NCBI GenBank assembly: GCA_036771835.1
Contig: DAIPGN010000008.1
Location: 1 to 64,000, forward strand
Source of the DNA: UBA4877 sp002399285
GTDB taxonomy: Bacteria; Bacillota; Thermoanaerobacteria; Thermoanaerobacterales; UBA4877
Direction: 5' to 3'
Length of the DNA: 64,000 nucleotides
A program made the position numbers and the translations under genes. How positions within the stretch are numbered: the first letter of the stretch is position 1; every line of letters begins with the position of its first letter. Below are positions 17,227-26,043 of this stretch, piece by piece. The notes below the pieces were generated by a model, which saw only the letters and a program-made list of their open reading frames with translations, was not told the DNA's origin and did no database searches.

Positions 17227-18096
17227 TCACATAAGCTTTTTATAGAATTGAATGAGAGCTGAATGATCCAGTTCACCCTTGCCCTGTGAAATGAGGTTTT
17301 GCATCATCTCGTTTATATATGAAGTCAGAGGAACAAACGCGCCCACGGCATGTGCCTCCTCAATGACATTGGCTAAGTCTTTGGCATGAAGCTTGATTTT
17401 GAAACCGGGATCAAAATTCCCCTCTATTATGGCGGGGGCCTTTGAATCCAGCACCTTGCTGCCGGCCAGGCCGTCCTTTACGGCCTCATAAACGACCTCC
17501 GGCCGCACGTCTGCCTTGCTTGCCAACGTAAATGCCTCCGACATGGCGGCAATGTTGCCCGCAACGATTATCTGGTTTGCCAGCTTCACCGTATCGCCGG
17601 CGCCGACGTCACCCACCCGCATCACATTACTGCCCATAGCCTTAAGCACAGGCAAAAACTCTTCAAAATCGCTCTCATTCCCTCCCGCCATTATGGCGAG
17701 GGTCCCGTCTACGGCGCCCTTCTCGCCGCCACTCACGGGCGCGTCCATCATCCTTATTCCCCGTTGTGAAAGTTTTTCCGCTATCGCTTGTGCAGCGGCT
17801 GGAGATATGGAGCTCATATCTATCAGCATACTTCCCGGTTTCATGCCGTCTATGAGACCGTTATCGCCCAGGGCTGCCTCCCTCACCTGGGGAGAATCGG
17901 GCAGCATCGTGATGACTAAGCGGCACTCTTCCCCTGCCTCCCTGGGGGTTTTGGCTTCTGCAGCCCCTTCGGATATAAGCTCCTCCACCGGCTTCCTGTT
18001 CGTATGACCCACTACCACAAGCTCATGCCCGGCTTTAATGAGATTTTCAGCCATGGGTCTTCCCATTATCCCCAAACCTATAAAACCTATTCGCAT
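17227..18096 (-). CDS. garR: 2-hydroxy-3-oxopropionate reductase (tartronate semialdehyde reductase)
   Basis: NAD(P)H-dependent reductase giving D-glycerate from tartronate semialdehyde; beta-hydroxyacid dehydrogenase family, 289 residues. N-terminal Rossmann motif GFIGLGIMGRPMA at 4-16, substrate motif DAPVSGGEKGA at about 119-129, catalytic Lys in GAGDTVKLANQ at about 170. The ATG at 18096 has AAGGAGGA upstream and gives the usual family length. The same frame stays open 65 codons further up, but that extension has no family match. GC-rich like the host genes, it sits between AT-rich cluster I genes. Other family members (3-hydroxyisobutyrate dehydrogenase) cannot be excluded. Confidence 0.88.
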   Translation of the reverse strand: MRIGFIGLGIMGRPMAENLIKAGHELVVVGHTNRKPVEELISEGAAEAKTPREAGEECRLVITMLPDSPQVREAALGDNGLIDGMKPGSMLIDMSSISPAAAQAIAEKLSQRGIRMMDAPVSGGEKGAVDGTLAIMAGGNESDFEEFLPVLKAMGSNVMRVGDVGAGDTVKLANQIIVAGNIAAMSEAFTLASKADVRPEVVYEAVKDGLAGSKVLDSKAPAIIEGNFDPGFKIKLHAKDLANVIEEAHAVGAFVPLTSYINEMMQNLISQGKGELDHSALIQFYKKLM

Positions 18097-18291
18097 TAAG
18101 ATCATCCTCCTTATAAACATTTTATCAGAATAAGCCGCAGCTACAAACTGAAAATCCAATAAAAGCAAGGACAATGCATCTTCTTCTGCAGGCAGTGCGG
18201 AGACGGCCTCCTTAGCATAGTTGATGGCTTGGGGCGTCTTGAGTTTTTTTCTCCTTTTATTTCCTCTTCTATTTTTGCGCCCCATATTCAT
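18097..18291 (-). other. open frame extending upstream of the reductase gene
   Basis: 65 codons in frame with garR, starting at a basic stretch (GRKNRRGNKRRKKLK) and containing YAKEAVSALPAEEDALSLLLLDFQFVAAAYS. Codon use looks host-like. It could be the leftover of another gene or chance. The strong ribosome site just before 18096 argues against a fused product. Confidence 0.3.
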
Positions 18292-18575
18292 TGAAATGTT
18301 GTATACTATTATACATAAGATATCATCATTTCTGTTTTTGATGTTTAGCTACATTCAATTCTAATAGGATGATATCTTCTTTTAAACTCTTTGGCGGCTT
18401 ATTCCACTTTCCTATTGTTTTTTAAACCCATATACCAGATTAAAAGCAAAATTATATACAATACAATATAGTAAAAGCAGCAAATGTTCAATTTTATAGT
18501 GAACTGTTCCTGGTTTACTTTAGTCAATTTACTAAGTAACATATGGGGCCTTGACATGCTTACGTTGATATTAAA

Positions 18576-18732
18576 GTGTGTTTGATAGCTAACAATAGTG
18601 TTAAATATTATTGACACAATCAAAGAAACGGCAGTTAAACACTTAAAAAGCTAAATTCTATTTGCTAAGTGTTAAAAAAAATTGTAACTGGAGTCCAAAT
18701 ATAATTAATCATACTATAATTTAGATATATAG
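18576..18732 (+). promoter_or_regulatory. promoter region, duplicate of 15798-15953
   Basis: Second copy of the long promoter block, ending in TATAAT (18715-18720), 20 bp before the ribosome site (GGGAGG) of the LevR-like gene. No good -35. The rest of the 655-bp gap (18292-18575) is AT-rich; I see no gene in it. Confidence 0.75.
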
Positions 18733-18751
18733 AGTCGGGAGGCGATCAAAT

Positions 18752-21481
18752 ATGGCACAATATAGTTCTAAAAATCAAATTGCGGAGTATCTTAATGACA
18801 TAACAAAACAGTTCGAGAACAATAATCTAAGTCTATACACCACAATCAGCATCAGTGATTTTTTGCATATGTCACGGTCTCTAGTTTCTCTATATCTAAA
18901 TGAAATGGTAAGAAACAATCAGGCAATAAAAATAAGCTCGCGGCCAGTTTATTATTTAAGCAAAGCAGTCCTGGAAAAGCAGCATCAAGTCGTTCTAGAC
19001 CAGCAAGAATATATCAGCGTTCATGAATTACGGCAAAAATTAGAGCATAACGATTTATCGGATAGAGATTTTGAAAAAGTAATAGGGAAAGATGGAAGTT
19101 TGTATTATGCAATACAGCAAATCAAATCAGCAATAATATATCCCGGAGGACTACCTATACTATTGGTTGGAGAAAGTAGTACGGGGAAAAAATATTTAGG
19201 AAAAGTAATATTTGAGTATTGTATCAATCATACTATCTTAAAACCCAATGCAAGATTAAACTATCTTAAAGTAATGGCAGATCAAAGAGAATTGGATTAT
19301 GACGCATTGCTTTTTGGTTTAGAAGATAATGAGCAAGAATCTCCCGGCCTTATTGATATTTTAGATAATGGTATTATATATATTGAGGATGTCTCTTATT
19401 TATCAGAGCTTATTCAAGAAAAATTGTCAGAATTCATTTCAACGGGGACGTTCATCCGCAAAAACGGGCGAAAACGCTTAAGAAGACATACGCGCGTCAT
19501 TCTAAGCAGTATGAAAAACGATCGGGAGCAACTGAGTCAAACTTTAGCATTAAGTTGTCCGGTAGTATGTAATATCCCATCATTTGTGGAAAGAAGCGAA
19601 GATGAACGAAAGGAATTTATCTTGAAATTTTTTTATGAAGAGCAAAAACATCTGGATAAAGATATCCATATCTCAGAAAAATTAGTTCATATACTGGTAA
19701 ATCAGACATTCGATAATAACCTTACAGAATTAAAGAAGTGTATAAAATCAACTTGTGCTAATGCATATGCACAGGCAACTGATAAATACTTGGATGTTCA
19801 TTTGTTCCATCTGCCTAATTACCTGATAACAACTATGCCGGAATCCACAGAAGAAGAAAAATGTGTCCCATTGAAATCTATAAATGTAAGATCATCTTTA
19901 CATAATATACTTTTATTATGCAATAATATTTTGCATTTGTTTATTATGTTTGAAGGCAAAGATATTGACAGTAAAACATTTCTAAAAGAAAGTAAAAAAA
20001 ATCTTAAATATTATTATGACGTAATTATCTTTCAGGAAAACTATGATGATGATAGAGTAAAACAATTGGAGAAATTTATTAATAATTGTTTAATGATGGC
20101 CCGGAGTTCCACTACAATAAGTTTCCCAATCAATTTTGCACATATTCTGTCACGGATGATTATATTCCAACAAAATCACAACTCGGAGCTAAACGTTTGG
20201 GAAAAAAAGCATTATACGGAGGTAACTCAATTCCAGAACTATCTGATGCAGATGGAAAAGGAGTCTGAGCAAATATGCAGAATGTTAAATAGTAAGATCA
20301 ATACAAACTTTGGCATATCACTTTCCATAATCCAGGAAGTATTTATACTGCTTAACATGTATCTATATAATTTAAATACAAAGATGCTCGACACTATAGG
20401 CGTAATTTTATGTCATGGATATTCAACAGCCAGTTCTATAGCAGATGCAGTAAATACGCTTTTGGATATGCAAGTATTCGAAGCAATAGATATGCCTATC
20501 CACAGCTCTATAGCAGAAACTGCAGAAAAATTAAATACTTTTCTTCAAAATAACCGTCACTTTAAAAATATAGTATTGATGGTTGATATGGGCTCGCTTG
20601 AAGAAATCGGAAAAGAAATAGAAAGTTTCGCGACCATTGGCATTATTAATAATGTCTCCACTCTGCTGGCCTTAGAAATCGGCAATAAAATCAAACAGAA
20701 AAAAGAAATAAATATAATTTTAGAAGAAGTTAGTAAACAAGTACAGATCCACTATCAGATGATTTCCATAGCCAAAAAGGATAAGGTTATCCTGTTTACA
20801 AGCGACGCAGGTATTTCTATCGCAGAAAAATTATGCCGCTTATTTAAAGATAGTTTGCCAAAACTGGTGCCGGTACAAATGATAGCGTATGATTATGAAT
20901 CATTATCAAAAAACGGAAACAACGATATCATATTTTCTCAGTACGATGTTGAACTGTTGGTCAAACCGATGAACCTTATAGTTAAGGGCGTCAGAACAGT
21001 CACATTGGAAGAAATCATTAGTTTCGAGAATATAAGCATGGTAAATGACGTATTACAAGATTATTTGACAGCGGAAGAAATCGATGAATTTAACCAATCC
21101 TTATTAAGGAATTTTTCTCTTCAATCAGTTATGGAGAATCTCACCATTTTAAATGCGCAAATTTTGTTGGATTATGTAAGTGAAGCAACCAGCGCCCTTC
21201 AGTATAAGTTAAAACGTAAATTCAATAGTAAAACGATCGTTGGAATAAACATGCACATTTGTTTTTTAATAGAACGTCTTGTAACCAAGAAAGTAGTGGA
21301 AGAATATCGCGACATACCCGGCTTTATGATTTCAAACAGCGAATTTATTGAGATAGTAAACGAATGCTTTGCACCTATTTTAGAACATTACAAAGTGACT
21401 CTGCCTGTTAGCGAAATTGCATATTTGTATGAGTATATCGAGAACGACGTAAACGTTAAAGTGGGTATAGATGACTTTTAA
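18752..21481 (+). CDS. LevR-like PTS-controlled regulator lacking the sigma-54 contact loop
   Basis: 909 residues with the LevR/MalR domain order: winged helix (about 8-70), AAA+ domain (about 115-350), PRD1 (about 440-545), EIIA-Man-like domain with phospho-His555 in LCHGYSTA (about 548-680), EIIB-like domain (about 695-780) and PRD2 with NMHICFLIERL near 825. Walker A is the weak GESSTGKK (140-147) and Walker B is GIIYIED (207-213). The segment that carries GAFTGA in such activators is about six residues short and reads FGLEDNEQESPGL. PRD1 has Leu where the paralogue at 38057 has a His. It probably controls cluster I with the ordinary sigma factor, since no sigma-54 promoter is seen there. 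AT-rich. Confidence 0.85.
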   Translation: MAQYSSKNQIAEYLNDITKQFENNNLSLYTTISISDFLHMSRSLVSLYLNEMVRNNQAIKISSRPVYYLSKAVLEKQHQVVLDQQEYISVHELRQKLEHNDLSDRDFEKVIGKDGSLYYAIQQIKSAIIYPGGLPILLVGESSTGKKYLGKVIFEYCINHTILKPNARLNYLKVMADQRELDYDALLFGLEDNEQESPGLIDILDNGIIYIEDVSYLSELIQEKLSEFISTGTFIRKNGRKRLRRHTRVILSSMKNDREQLSQTLALSCPVVCNIPSFVERSEDERKEFILKFFYEEQKHLDKDIHISEKLVHILVNQTFDNNLTELKKCIKSTCANAYAQATDKYLDVHLFHLPNYLITTMPESTEEEKCVPLKSINVRSSLHNILLLCNNILHLFIMFEGKDIDSKTFLKESKKNLKYYYDVIIFQENYDDDRVKQLEKFINNCLMMARSSTTISFPINFAHILSRMIIFQQNHNSELNVWEKKHYTEVTQFQNYLMQMEKESEQICRMLNSKINTNFGISLSIIQEVFILLNMYLYNLNTKMLDTIGVILCHGYSTASSIADAVNTLLDMQVFEAIDMPIHSSIAETAEKLNTFLQNNRHFKNIVLMVDMGSLEEIGKEIESFATIGIINNVSTLLALEIGNKIKQKKEINIILEEVSKQVQIHYQMISIAKKDKVILFTSDAGISIAEKLCRLFKDSLPKLVPVQMIAYDYESLSKNGNNDIIFSQYDVELLVKPMNLIVKGVRTVTLEEIISFENISMVNDVLQDYLTAEEIDEFNQSLLRNFSLQSVMENLTILNAQILLDYVSEATSALQYKLKRKFNSKTIVGINMHICFLIERLVTKKVVEEYRDIPGFMISNSEFIEIVNECFAPILEHYKVTLPVSEIAYLYEYIENDVNVKVGIDDF

Positions 21482-21600
21482 GTGAAAGTGATCAATGATG
21501 CATTTGCCAGATACCCCAATTGTCTCATGAATTTGCACATCTCAGCAATCGCTTATTATATGGTGGTGCGCCATTTGTACTTTTCATATCATGATCTTAT

Positions 21601-21646
21601 AAAAAATTGTAACAAACGTCATTATAGCGTTTGTTACAATTTTTTG
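21601..21646. terminator. bidirectional terminator between convergent genes
   Basis: AAAAAATTGTAACAAACG (21601-21618) and CGTTTGTTACAATTTTTT (21628-21645) form a perfect 18-bp inverted repeat with a 9-base loop. Both strands end in a T-run. It separates the plus-strand regulator from the minus-strand PTS operon. Confidence 0.92.
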
Positions 21647-21698
21647 CCTCCCTTTAATTTTGCTGCGGCACTTCTCTAGTTAATAGATAAAAGCAGCC

Positions 21699-22514
21699 TT
21701 ATGCTAAAACCCCAAAATAAGCTCCAAATAATGCAACTACGGTAAAAATAATGATCATACGATTCGCAGATATTTTCTTATTAACAATTGCAAAATATGT
21801 ACCTGCAAAAATTAACAGCGACGTTAGTTGTGGAATTATCCCGTTAATAAGCTCGGAAATGGTCTGCACATTTTTCCCGTCTGATATTTTAACTGGTATA
21901 TTTACGCTGACTATAGACGCTGTCATTGCTCCGATAATAAACAAGCCTAATATTGTGGCGCCTTTCATTAATTTATTCATAGCGCTTTTAGTTTTTGCAT
22001 CCGTCAAAAATTTAGTACCCGAACCATATCCGGCATGAAAGAGTCCAATTCGGCATGCAAATGCAGGAATATTATAAGCAAGCCAATACAAAATAGGTCC
22101 GAGAACGCTCCCCTTCAAAGAGTATACCGTACCAATTGAAGTTGCTAAGATTTTAAACGTACCCCAAAATAGCGAATCTCCTATCCCTGATAACGGTCCC
22201 ATAAGCGCGACTTTTGTATTATTGATGATATTTGCATCAAAATCTTCGTTTGCGGCAGCTTCTTCTTCCATCGCTATGCTCATTCCCAAGCAAAAAGTAT
22301 TACATTGATTAGTAATGTTAAAAAAAGCTAAATGACGTTTTAAAGCCTCCGACATACCCTTTTTATTATCGGCATAAATCTTCTTTAGGGCGGGGATCAT
22401 GGCGTAAGCATAAGCCATATTTTCTTGTTTTTCGTATCCAAAAGAAAAAGGGCAGCTCAATGATCTAATAAATATGCTGTTAAAATCTTTCTTAGTAAGT
22501 TTAGAAGTCATCAT
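21699..22514 (-). CDS. PTS mannose-family EIID component (cluster I)
   Basis: 271-residue membrane subunit of a mannose-family phosphotransferase permease. Typical EIID features: an N-terminal LTKKDFNSIFIRSLSCPFSFGYEKQENMAYAYAMIPALKKIY, the HLAFFNITNQCNTFCLGMSIAMEEE block (about 65-90), the MGPLSGIGDSLFWGT motif (about 110-124) and several C-terminal membrane segments. Overlaps EIIC by 14 bp. Last gene of the EIIA-B-C-D operon, with a shared terminator downstream. Confidence 0.9.
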   Translation of the reverse strand: MMTSKLTKKDFNSIFIRSLSCPFSFGYEKQENMAYAYAMIPALKKIYADNKKGMSEALKRHLAFFNITNQCNTFCLGMSIAMEEEAAANEDFDANIINNTKVALMGPLSGIGDSLFWGTFKILATSIGTVYSLKGSVLGPILYWLAYNIPAFACRIGLFHAGYGSGTKFLTDAKTKSAMNKLMKGATILGLFIIGAMTASIVSVNIPVKISDGKNVQTISELINGIIPQLTSLLIFAGTYFAIVNKKISANRMIIIFTVVALFGAYFGVLA

Positions 22515-23253
22515 CCGAACCCTCCATTTCTTCGTTTTTATTTGTGTTTAACATAATTATAGCCAATACAAATCCAAATATAGCAACTCCTAAAATCGGC
22601 AGCTTCGAATAAGCTTCAAGTGCAAAGCCAAATAAAAAGATATATATGTTTGACTTTGTAATAAGAGTTTTAGCAAGCACAGAAAAACCTATTGCAGGCA
22701 ATACTCCAACAACAACGTTCAATCCGGTTGTTACAAATCCAGGAATCGCATTTAATATATTTGTAACAACGTTACTGCCAAGTCCAAAGAAAAGAAGAAC
22801 GATCAAAAACTTAATAAATGCCTTTCCAGTCCCGGCCAATATATGCGCTCTCTCAACTCCCTTATAGTTTGCTTCATCCGCACACCTTTCCGCATATCTA
22901 TTAATTAGTGAGACCACATATCCTTCATACGCAGTTTCAAACAGAATCGTTAAAGATGCTATTGGAAATGCAAATGCCAACGCAGTTTCTATACCTGCAC
23001 CGGATGTAATAACAAATGCAGTTGCCAAAACTCCACCTGTTAAAGTATCAGGCGGCGCCGTCGCACCAATCGACACGGCTCCTAAAAAAGCAAGTTCCAG
23101 AGTTCCGCCAATAATTATTCCAGTTTTAAGATCACCTAAAACTAATCCTGTTAAGGCACAGATTATTATAGGTTGTTTTATAAAAGTTCTTCCAAATCCA
23201 TACTCTAAAATATAAACTACAAACGTTAAAATTGCTAGTGTCAACGCTTTCAT
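22501..23253 (-). CDS. PTS mannose-family EIIC component (cluster I)
   Basis: 250-residue membrane subunit forming the sugar channel with EIID. Family markers: GLVLGDLKTGIIIGGTLELAFLGAVSIGATAPPD at about 36-69 and later FVTTGLNVVVGVLPAIGFSVLAK at about 172-194. Several membrane helices and a charged C-terminal tail. Preceded 5 bp upstream by EIIB. AT-rich like the rest of cluster I. Sugar specificity cannot be read. Confidence 0.9.
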   Translation of the reverse strand: MKALTLAILTFVVYILEYGFGRTFIKQPIIICALTGLVLGDLKTGIIIGGTLELAFLGAVSIGATAPPDTLTGGVLATAFVITSGAGIETALAFAFPIASLTILFETAYEGYVVSLINRYAERCADEANYKGVERAHILAGTGKAFIKFLIVLLFFGLGSNVVTNILNAIPGFVTTGLNVVVGVLPAIGFSVLAKTLITKSNIYIFLFGFALEAYSKLPILGVAIFGFVLAIIMLNTNKNEEMEGSDDDF

Positions 23254-23258
23254 TTTCC

Positions 23259-23735
23259 TTACCCCCTTAAACTATTTTCAAGCGAAACATATTTGTCCTC
23301 AGGTAATCTTTGGACCCCTACTTTCACGCCACTGTCTACGAGTTCTTTCAATTTTAACTCTTCGTCCTCAGTTATATTAAACAGTAAACCTATTTGTTTA
23401 GCTCCTTCCCTGTCCTTTATGTTTCCTAAATCAATCTCTTTAATCCTGTCACAGTTCTTTGCCAACGTGATAGCATCATCGGTTTTTTCTACTACAATCA
23501 ATAGCTTATATTTATCGGTCACACCGGAATTAATTGCTTTAATCGAATCGTTTATTCCCTTGATTACTAATTTGATACCATTTGGCTTTGCGAGCTCTAT
23601 TGCAGCTTTACGCAAAGCATCATTCATGACGCCGTCATTTGCGATCAATATGCAGTTAACCCCCAAATAAGTCACCCATGAATAGGCAATTTGCCCATGC
23701 AAAAGCCTGTGATCCACACGCAGTAAGGCGATCAT
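23259..23735 (-). CDS. PTS mannose-family EIIB component (cluster I)
   Basis: 158-residue cytoplasmic phosphocarrier. The active histidine is in DHRLLHGQIAYSW (His14 region). The fold continues with NDGVMNDALRKAAIELAKPNGIKL and ends with QRLPEDKYVSLENSLRG. It accepts phosphate from EIIA and passes it to the sugar during transport. GGAGGAG precedes the ATG. Confidence 0.92.
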   Translation of the reverse strand: MIALLRVDHRLLHGQIAYSWVTYLGVNCILIANDGVMNDALRKAAIELAKPNGIKLVIKGINDSIKAINSGVTDKYKLLIVVEKTDDAITLAKNCDRIKEIDLGNIKDREGAKQIGLLFNITEDEELKLKELVDSGVKVGVQRLPEDKYVSLENSLRG

Positions 23736-23762
23736 AATATCTTATCTCCTCCATTAGTTTGA

Positions 23763-24170
23763 CTAAAAATCATCATACCCTTTTGGTTCTGTCAAATCGT
23801 TACAATAAATTACATTTTTTTTAGCTTCTTCAATACAGTTTTCGATCATTGATTTTGTATCTTCATCATGACTAATTACAATTGATATAATCAACGCTAA
23901 ATTTACTCCGGCAATCAGGTGAATATTGGGCCTATTAAGATACTCCATGCATAAATTATTGACGCTTCCGCCAAAAATATCTGTCATAATAATCAGCTCG
24001 TCATCCGCTCCGATTAAACAAATCTTTTTTTCAATTAGCTTTTTTATCTCTGAATTATCAACGTATGCCGTAATGATGCTGATTTCTGGTTTAGATCCTA
24101 TTATTGCATTTAACGCGTCATAAAAACCTTGAGCTAGTGTTCCGTGACTAGCAATTAAATAATGCCTCAT
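23763..24170 (-). CDS. PTS mannose-family EIIA component (cluster I)
   Basis: About 135-residue cytoplasmic phosphocarrier taking phosphate from HPr. The active histidine is in YLIASHGTLAQGF; later MTDIFGGSVNNLCMEYL and IHLIAGVNLALII are EIIA-Man hallmarks. A start seven codons further upstream is open, but the ATG at 24170 has GGAGG eight bases before it and gives the normal family N-terminus. First gene of the operon; no sigma-54 promoter lies before it. Confidence 0.9.
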   Translation of the reverse strand: MRHYLIASHGTLAQGFYDALNAIIGSKPEISIITAYVDNSEIKKLIEKKICLIGADDELIIMTDIFGGSVNNLCMEYLNRPNIHLIAGVNLALIISIVISHDEDTKSMIENCIEEAKKNVIYCNDLTEPKGYDDF

Positions 24171-24411
24171 TATGTTTACCTCCATTAACAATCTGCCTTT
24201 TTAACAAAAACTTTATCGTTTCGAATATAATCATATATTAGCATGATTTTATCTATCAGTAATTTAGATTTATCTTTTGAGCATCATTATGATTAAGCAT
24301 ACTGATAAATTCATAACGTTTAATTTTATAATTAATAGAGATACTTTTTGTTAGAAATATTTTTTTTAAAATCTACGATGTTAAAATCCCATATTTGCAT
24401 ACAAAATTTTA

Positions 24412-25503
24412 TTAGTATCTAACTCCTGGTAATTTGATCTTTAATCCTCTGGATATTTCACTTCTCTCTTTTGTATTAGCAGATACTCTCAAATCCTTAC
24501 AGATGTTATACGCAAAATATTGAAAGGGAACGACTTGATATAATGGCGCTATTTCTTCGCAAATAAAAGAGTTGGAAACTTGGATCACTTCTCTGCCAGT
24601 AATCGTTTCATCATCAGTAACGATCATAATTCTGCTGGTCAGTGCAAATAAGTTATGATATATAGCCTTGACCCTTTCATGAACTACAGAATTTTTTTGA
24701 TCAAACAAAATAACAGTCGTGTTATTAGTTATCCCTCCTTCGCTTCCATGCAAAACTTCTTCTAGTTCTAAAACAGTTGCTGGAATCCCATAAGTCTCTC
24801 TGTATTTTAATGCCACTTCATAAGCAATTCCCATCGTACTTCCGCATCCTAAAAGAACCAACTCATTTGTGTCATAATGCCATTCTCTATTACGTTCATA
24901 AATTTCCGCTGCATTCTCCCTAGCTTCCTGTAATTTTGAAGGAAGTGCTTTGAACTGTTTAACATACAGATTGTACTCATTTTCACTAATTTTTTTTGAT
25001 TCCAATGCTGTTTCCAAAGCATAGAGCATTATCGTCAAGGAGCTTAAAATATATCCTTTATATTGAACCTTATCCCCATCGCTAAAATTATAGCTAAATA
25101 CTTTTGTCACATATTTACTAAGGGGTGAGTCGGCAAATTTTGTGAAACCAATCGCTTCTTTTTTGTTTTCCCTAAGCTTTTGCGCAGCCATTGCCGTATT
25201 AGTACTGCATCCGCTTTGCGAGCAAAAGATAACTAACGTATCATCTGCAACATAGTTAACATCATAATTGCAAAATGTATATGCCCATTGAACATTGACT
25301 TCGATTCCCAGAACCTTCTGAATAAATGGCTTAGCCGTTAATGCAATATTGTGCGAGGTTCCGCTTGCAACAAATTGAATCCTTTGATACTTTTTTTTAA
25401 GAAAAAATGATACAAAATCTTTCGTTATTTCCTTTCTATTTTCAACCTGCTTTTTCGCATCCTCTACTGCCTCCAACATGTAATCCAGATGATTCTTACC
25501 CAT
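24412..25503 (-). CDS. double-SIS sugar-phosphate isomerase/deglycase (cluster I)
   Basis: 363 residues, two SIS domains. Domain 1 has FVASGTSHNIAL (about 44-55) and the phosphate site FCSQSGCSTNTAMAAQKL (about 92-109). Domain 2 has LVLLGCGSTMGIAYEVALKYRET (about 217-239) and ELEEVLHGSEGGI (about 247-259). Similar in plan to the GfrE/GfrF and FrlB deglycases that act on 6-phosphorylated sugar-amino acid conjugates. It lies 220 bp upstream of the EIIA gene on the same strand and is AT-rich, so it belongs to cluster I. AGGAGG precedes the ATG. Substrate unknown. Confidence 0.82.
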   Translation of the reverse strand: MGKNHLDYMLEAVEDAKKQVENRKEITKDFVSFFLKKKYQRIQFVASGTSHNIALTAKPFIQKVLGIEVNVQWAYTFCNYDVNYVADDTLVIFCSQSGCSTNTAMAAQKLRENKKEAIGFTKFADSPLSKYVTKVFSYNFSDGDKVQYKGYILSSLTIMLYALETALESKKISENEYNLYVKQFKALPSKLQEARENAAEIYERNREWHYDTNELVLLGCGSTMGIAYEVALKYRETYGIPATVLELEEVLHGSEGGITNNTTVILFDQKNSVVHERVKAIYHNLFALTSRIMIVTDDETITGREVIQVSNSFICEEIAPLYQVVPFQYFAYNICKDLRVSANTKERSEISRGLKIKLPGVRY

Positions 25504-26043
25504 CTTTTTACCTCCTTTTTTTATTATTATATAAACTCCTTTCTCAGTTTCATATTATAACGATTTCAAGCAAATATCATTTCTGTTCTTATCTTTTAAC
25601 ACATACATTGAAAAACGTACAATCTTAAACTTTAAAATCTTTCTTTTAACACTTTTTTTCTAACAAAAGTTAGCTGTTTTCACACATCAAAAAATGCGGC
25701 AAGAAAATGAAAGCCCCATTGCCAGTACCCCTTAAAACATAAAATTATTTAACGACAAGCCAAACGAGTATAAACGGAATGCAAAACATGAAGTGAATAC
25801 ATCGTATTAGATTTGAAATAATCATAAATGCAGATATTTAAAAAAGATAGGATAAGGATTAAGATATTACGTTCAGAGCAATTAAAAGAAATACGCTGAA
25901 ATGAAAAGTAATATGCAGATAAAAAGGCGTAAAGGAAAACTTAACCCATGTAAGGGAACTATGGACCAATATCTGACATAAAGTAAGGTCAAGGCAGATA
26001 TGGCAAAAGGTATATGATAGGCTAAAGAAAAGAATAAGGAAGG
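25504..26043. other. AT-rich intergenic region with one palindrome
   Basis: 540 bp between murQ and the cluster I SIS gene. It holds a perfect inverted repeat CTAACAAAAGTTAG (25660-25673), a possible operator for the SIS gene, and AGTGTTAAAA motifs (minus strand) also present in the duplicated promoters. From about 25680 to 26040 I see no gene, repeat or clear signal. Confidence 0.45.

Noticed and set aside
18399..18623. 74-residue minus-strand open frame
   Set aside because: It runs through the duplicated promoter block, has no ribosome site and is typical of chance frames in AT-rich DNA.
21482..21679. 65-residue plus-strand frame right after the LevR-like gene
   Set aside because: It contains the whole bidirectional terminator and has no ribosome site or recognisable domain.
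24192..24411. Search for a sigma-54 promoter before the cluster I EIIA gene
   Set aside because: No TGGCA-N-TTGC pattern with correct spacing on the minus strand in this gap.
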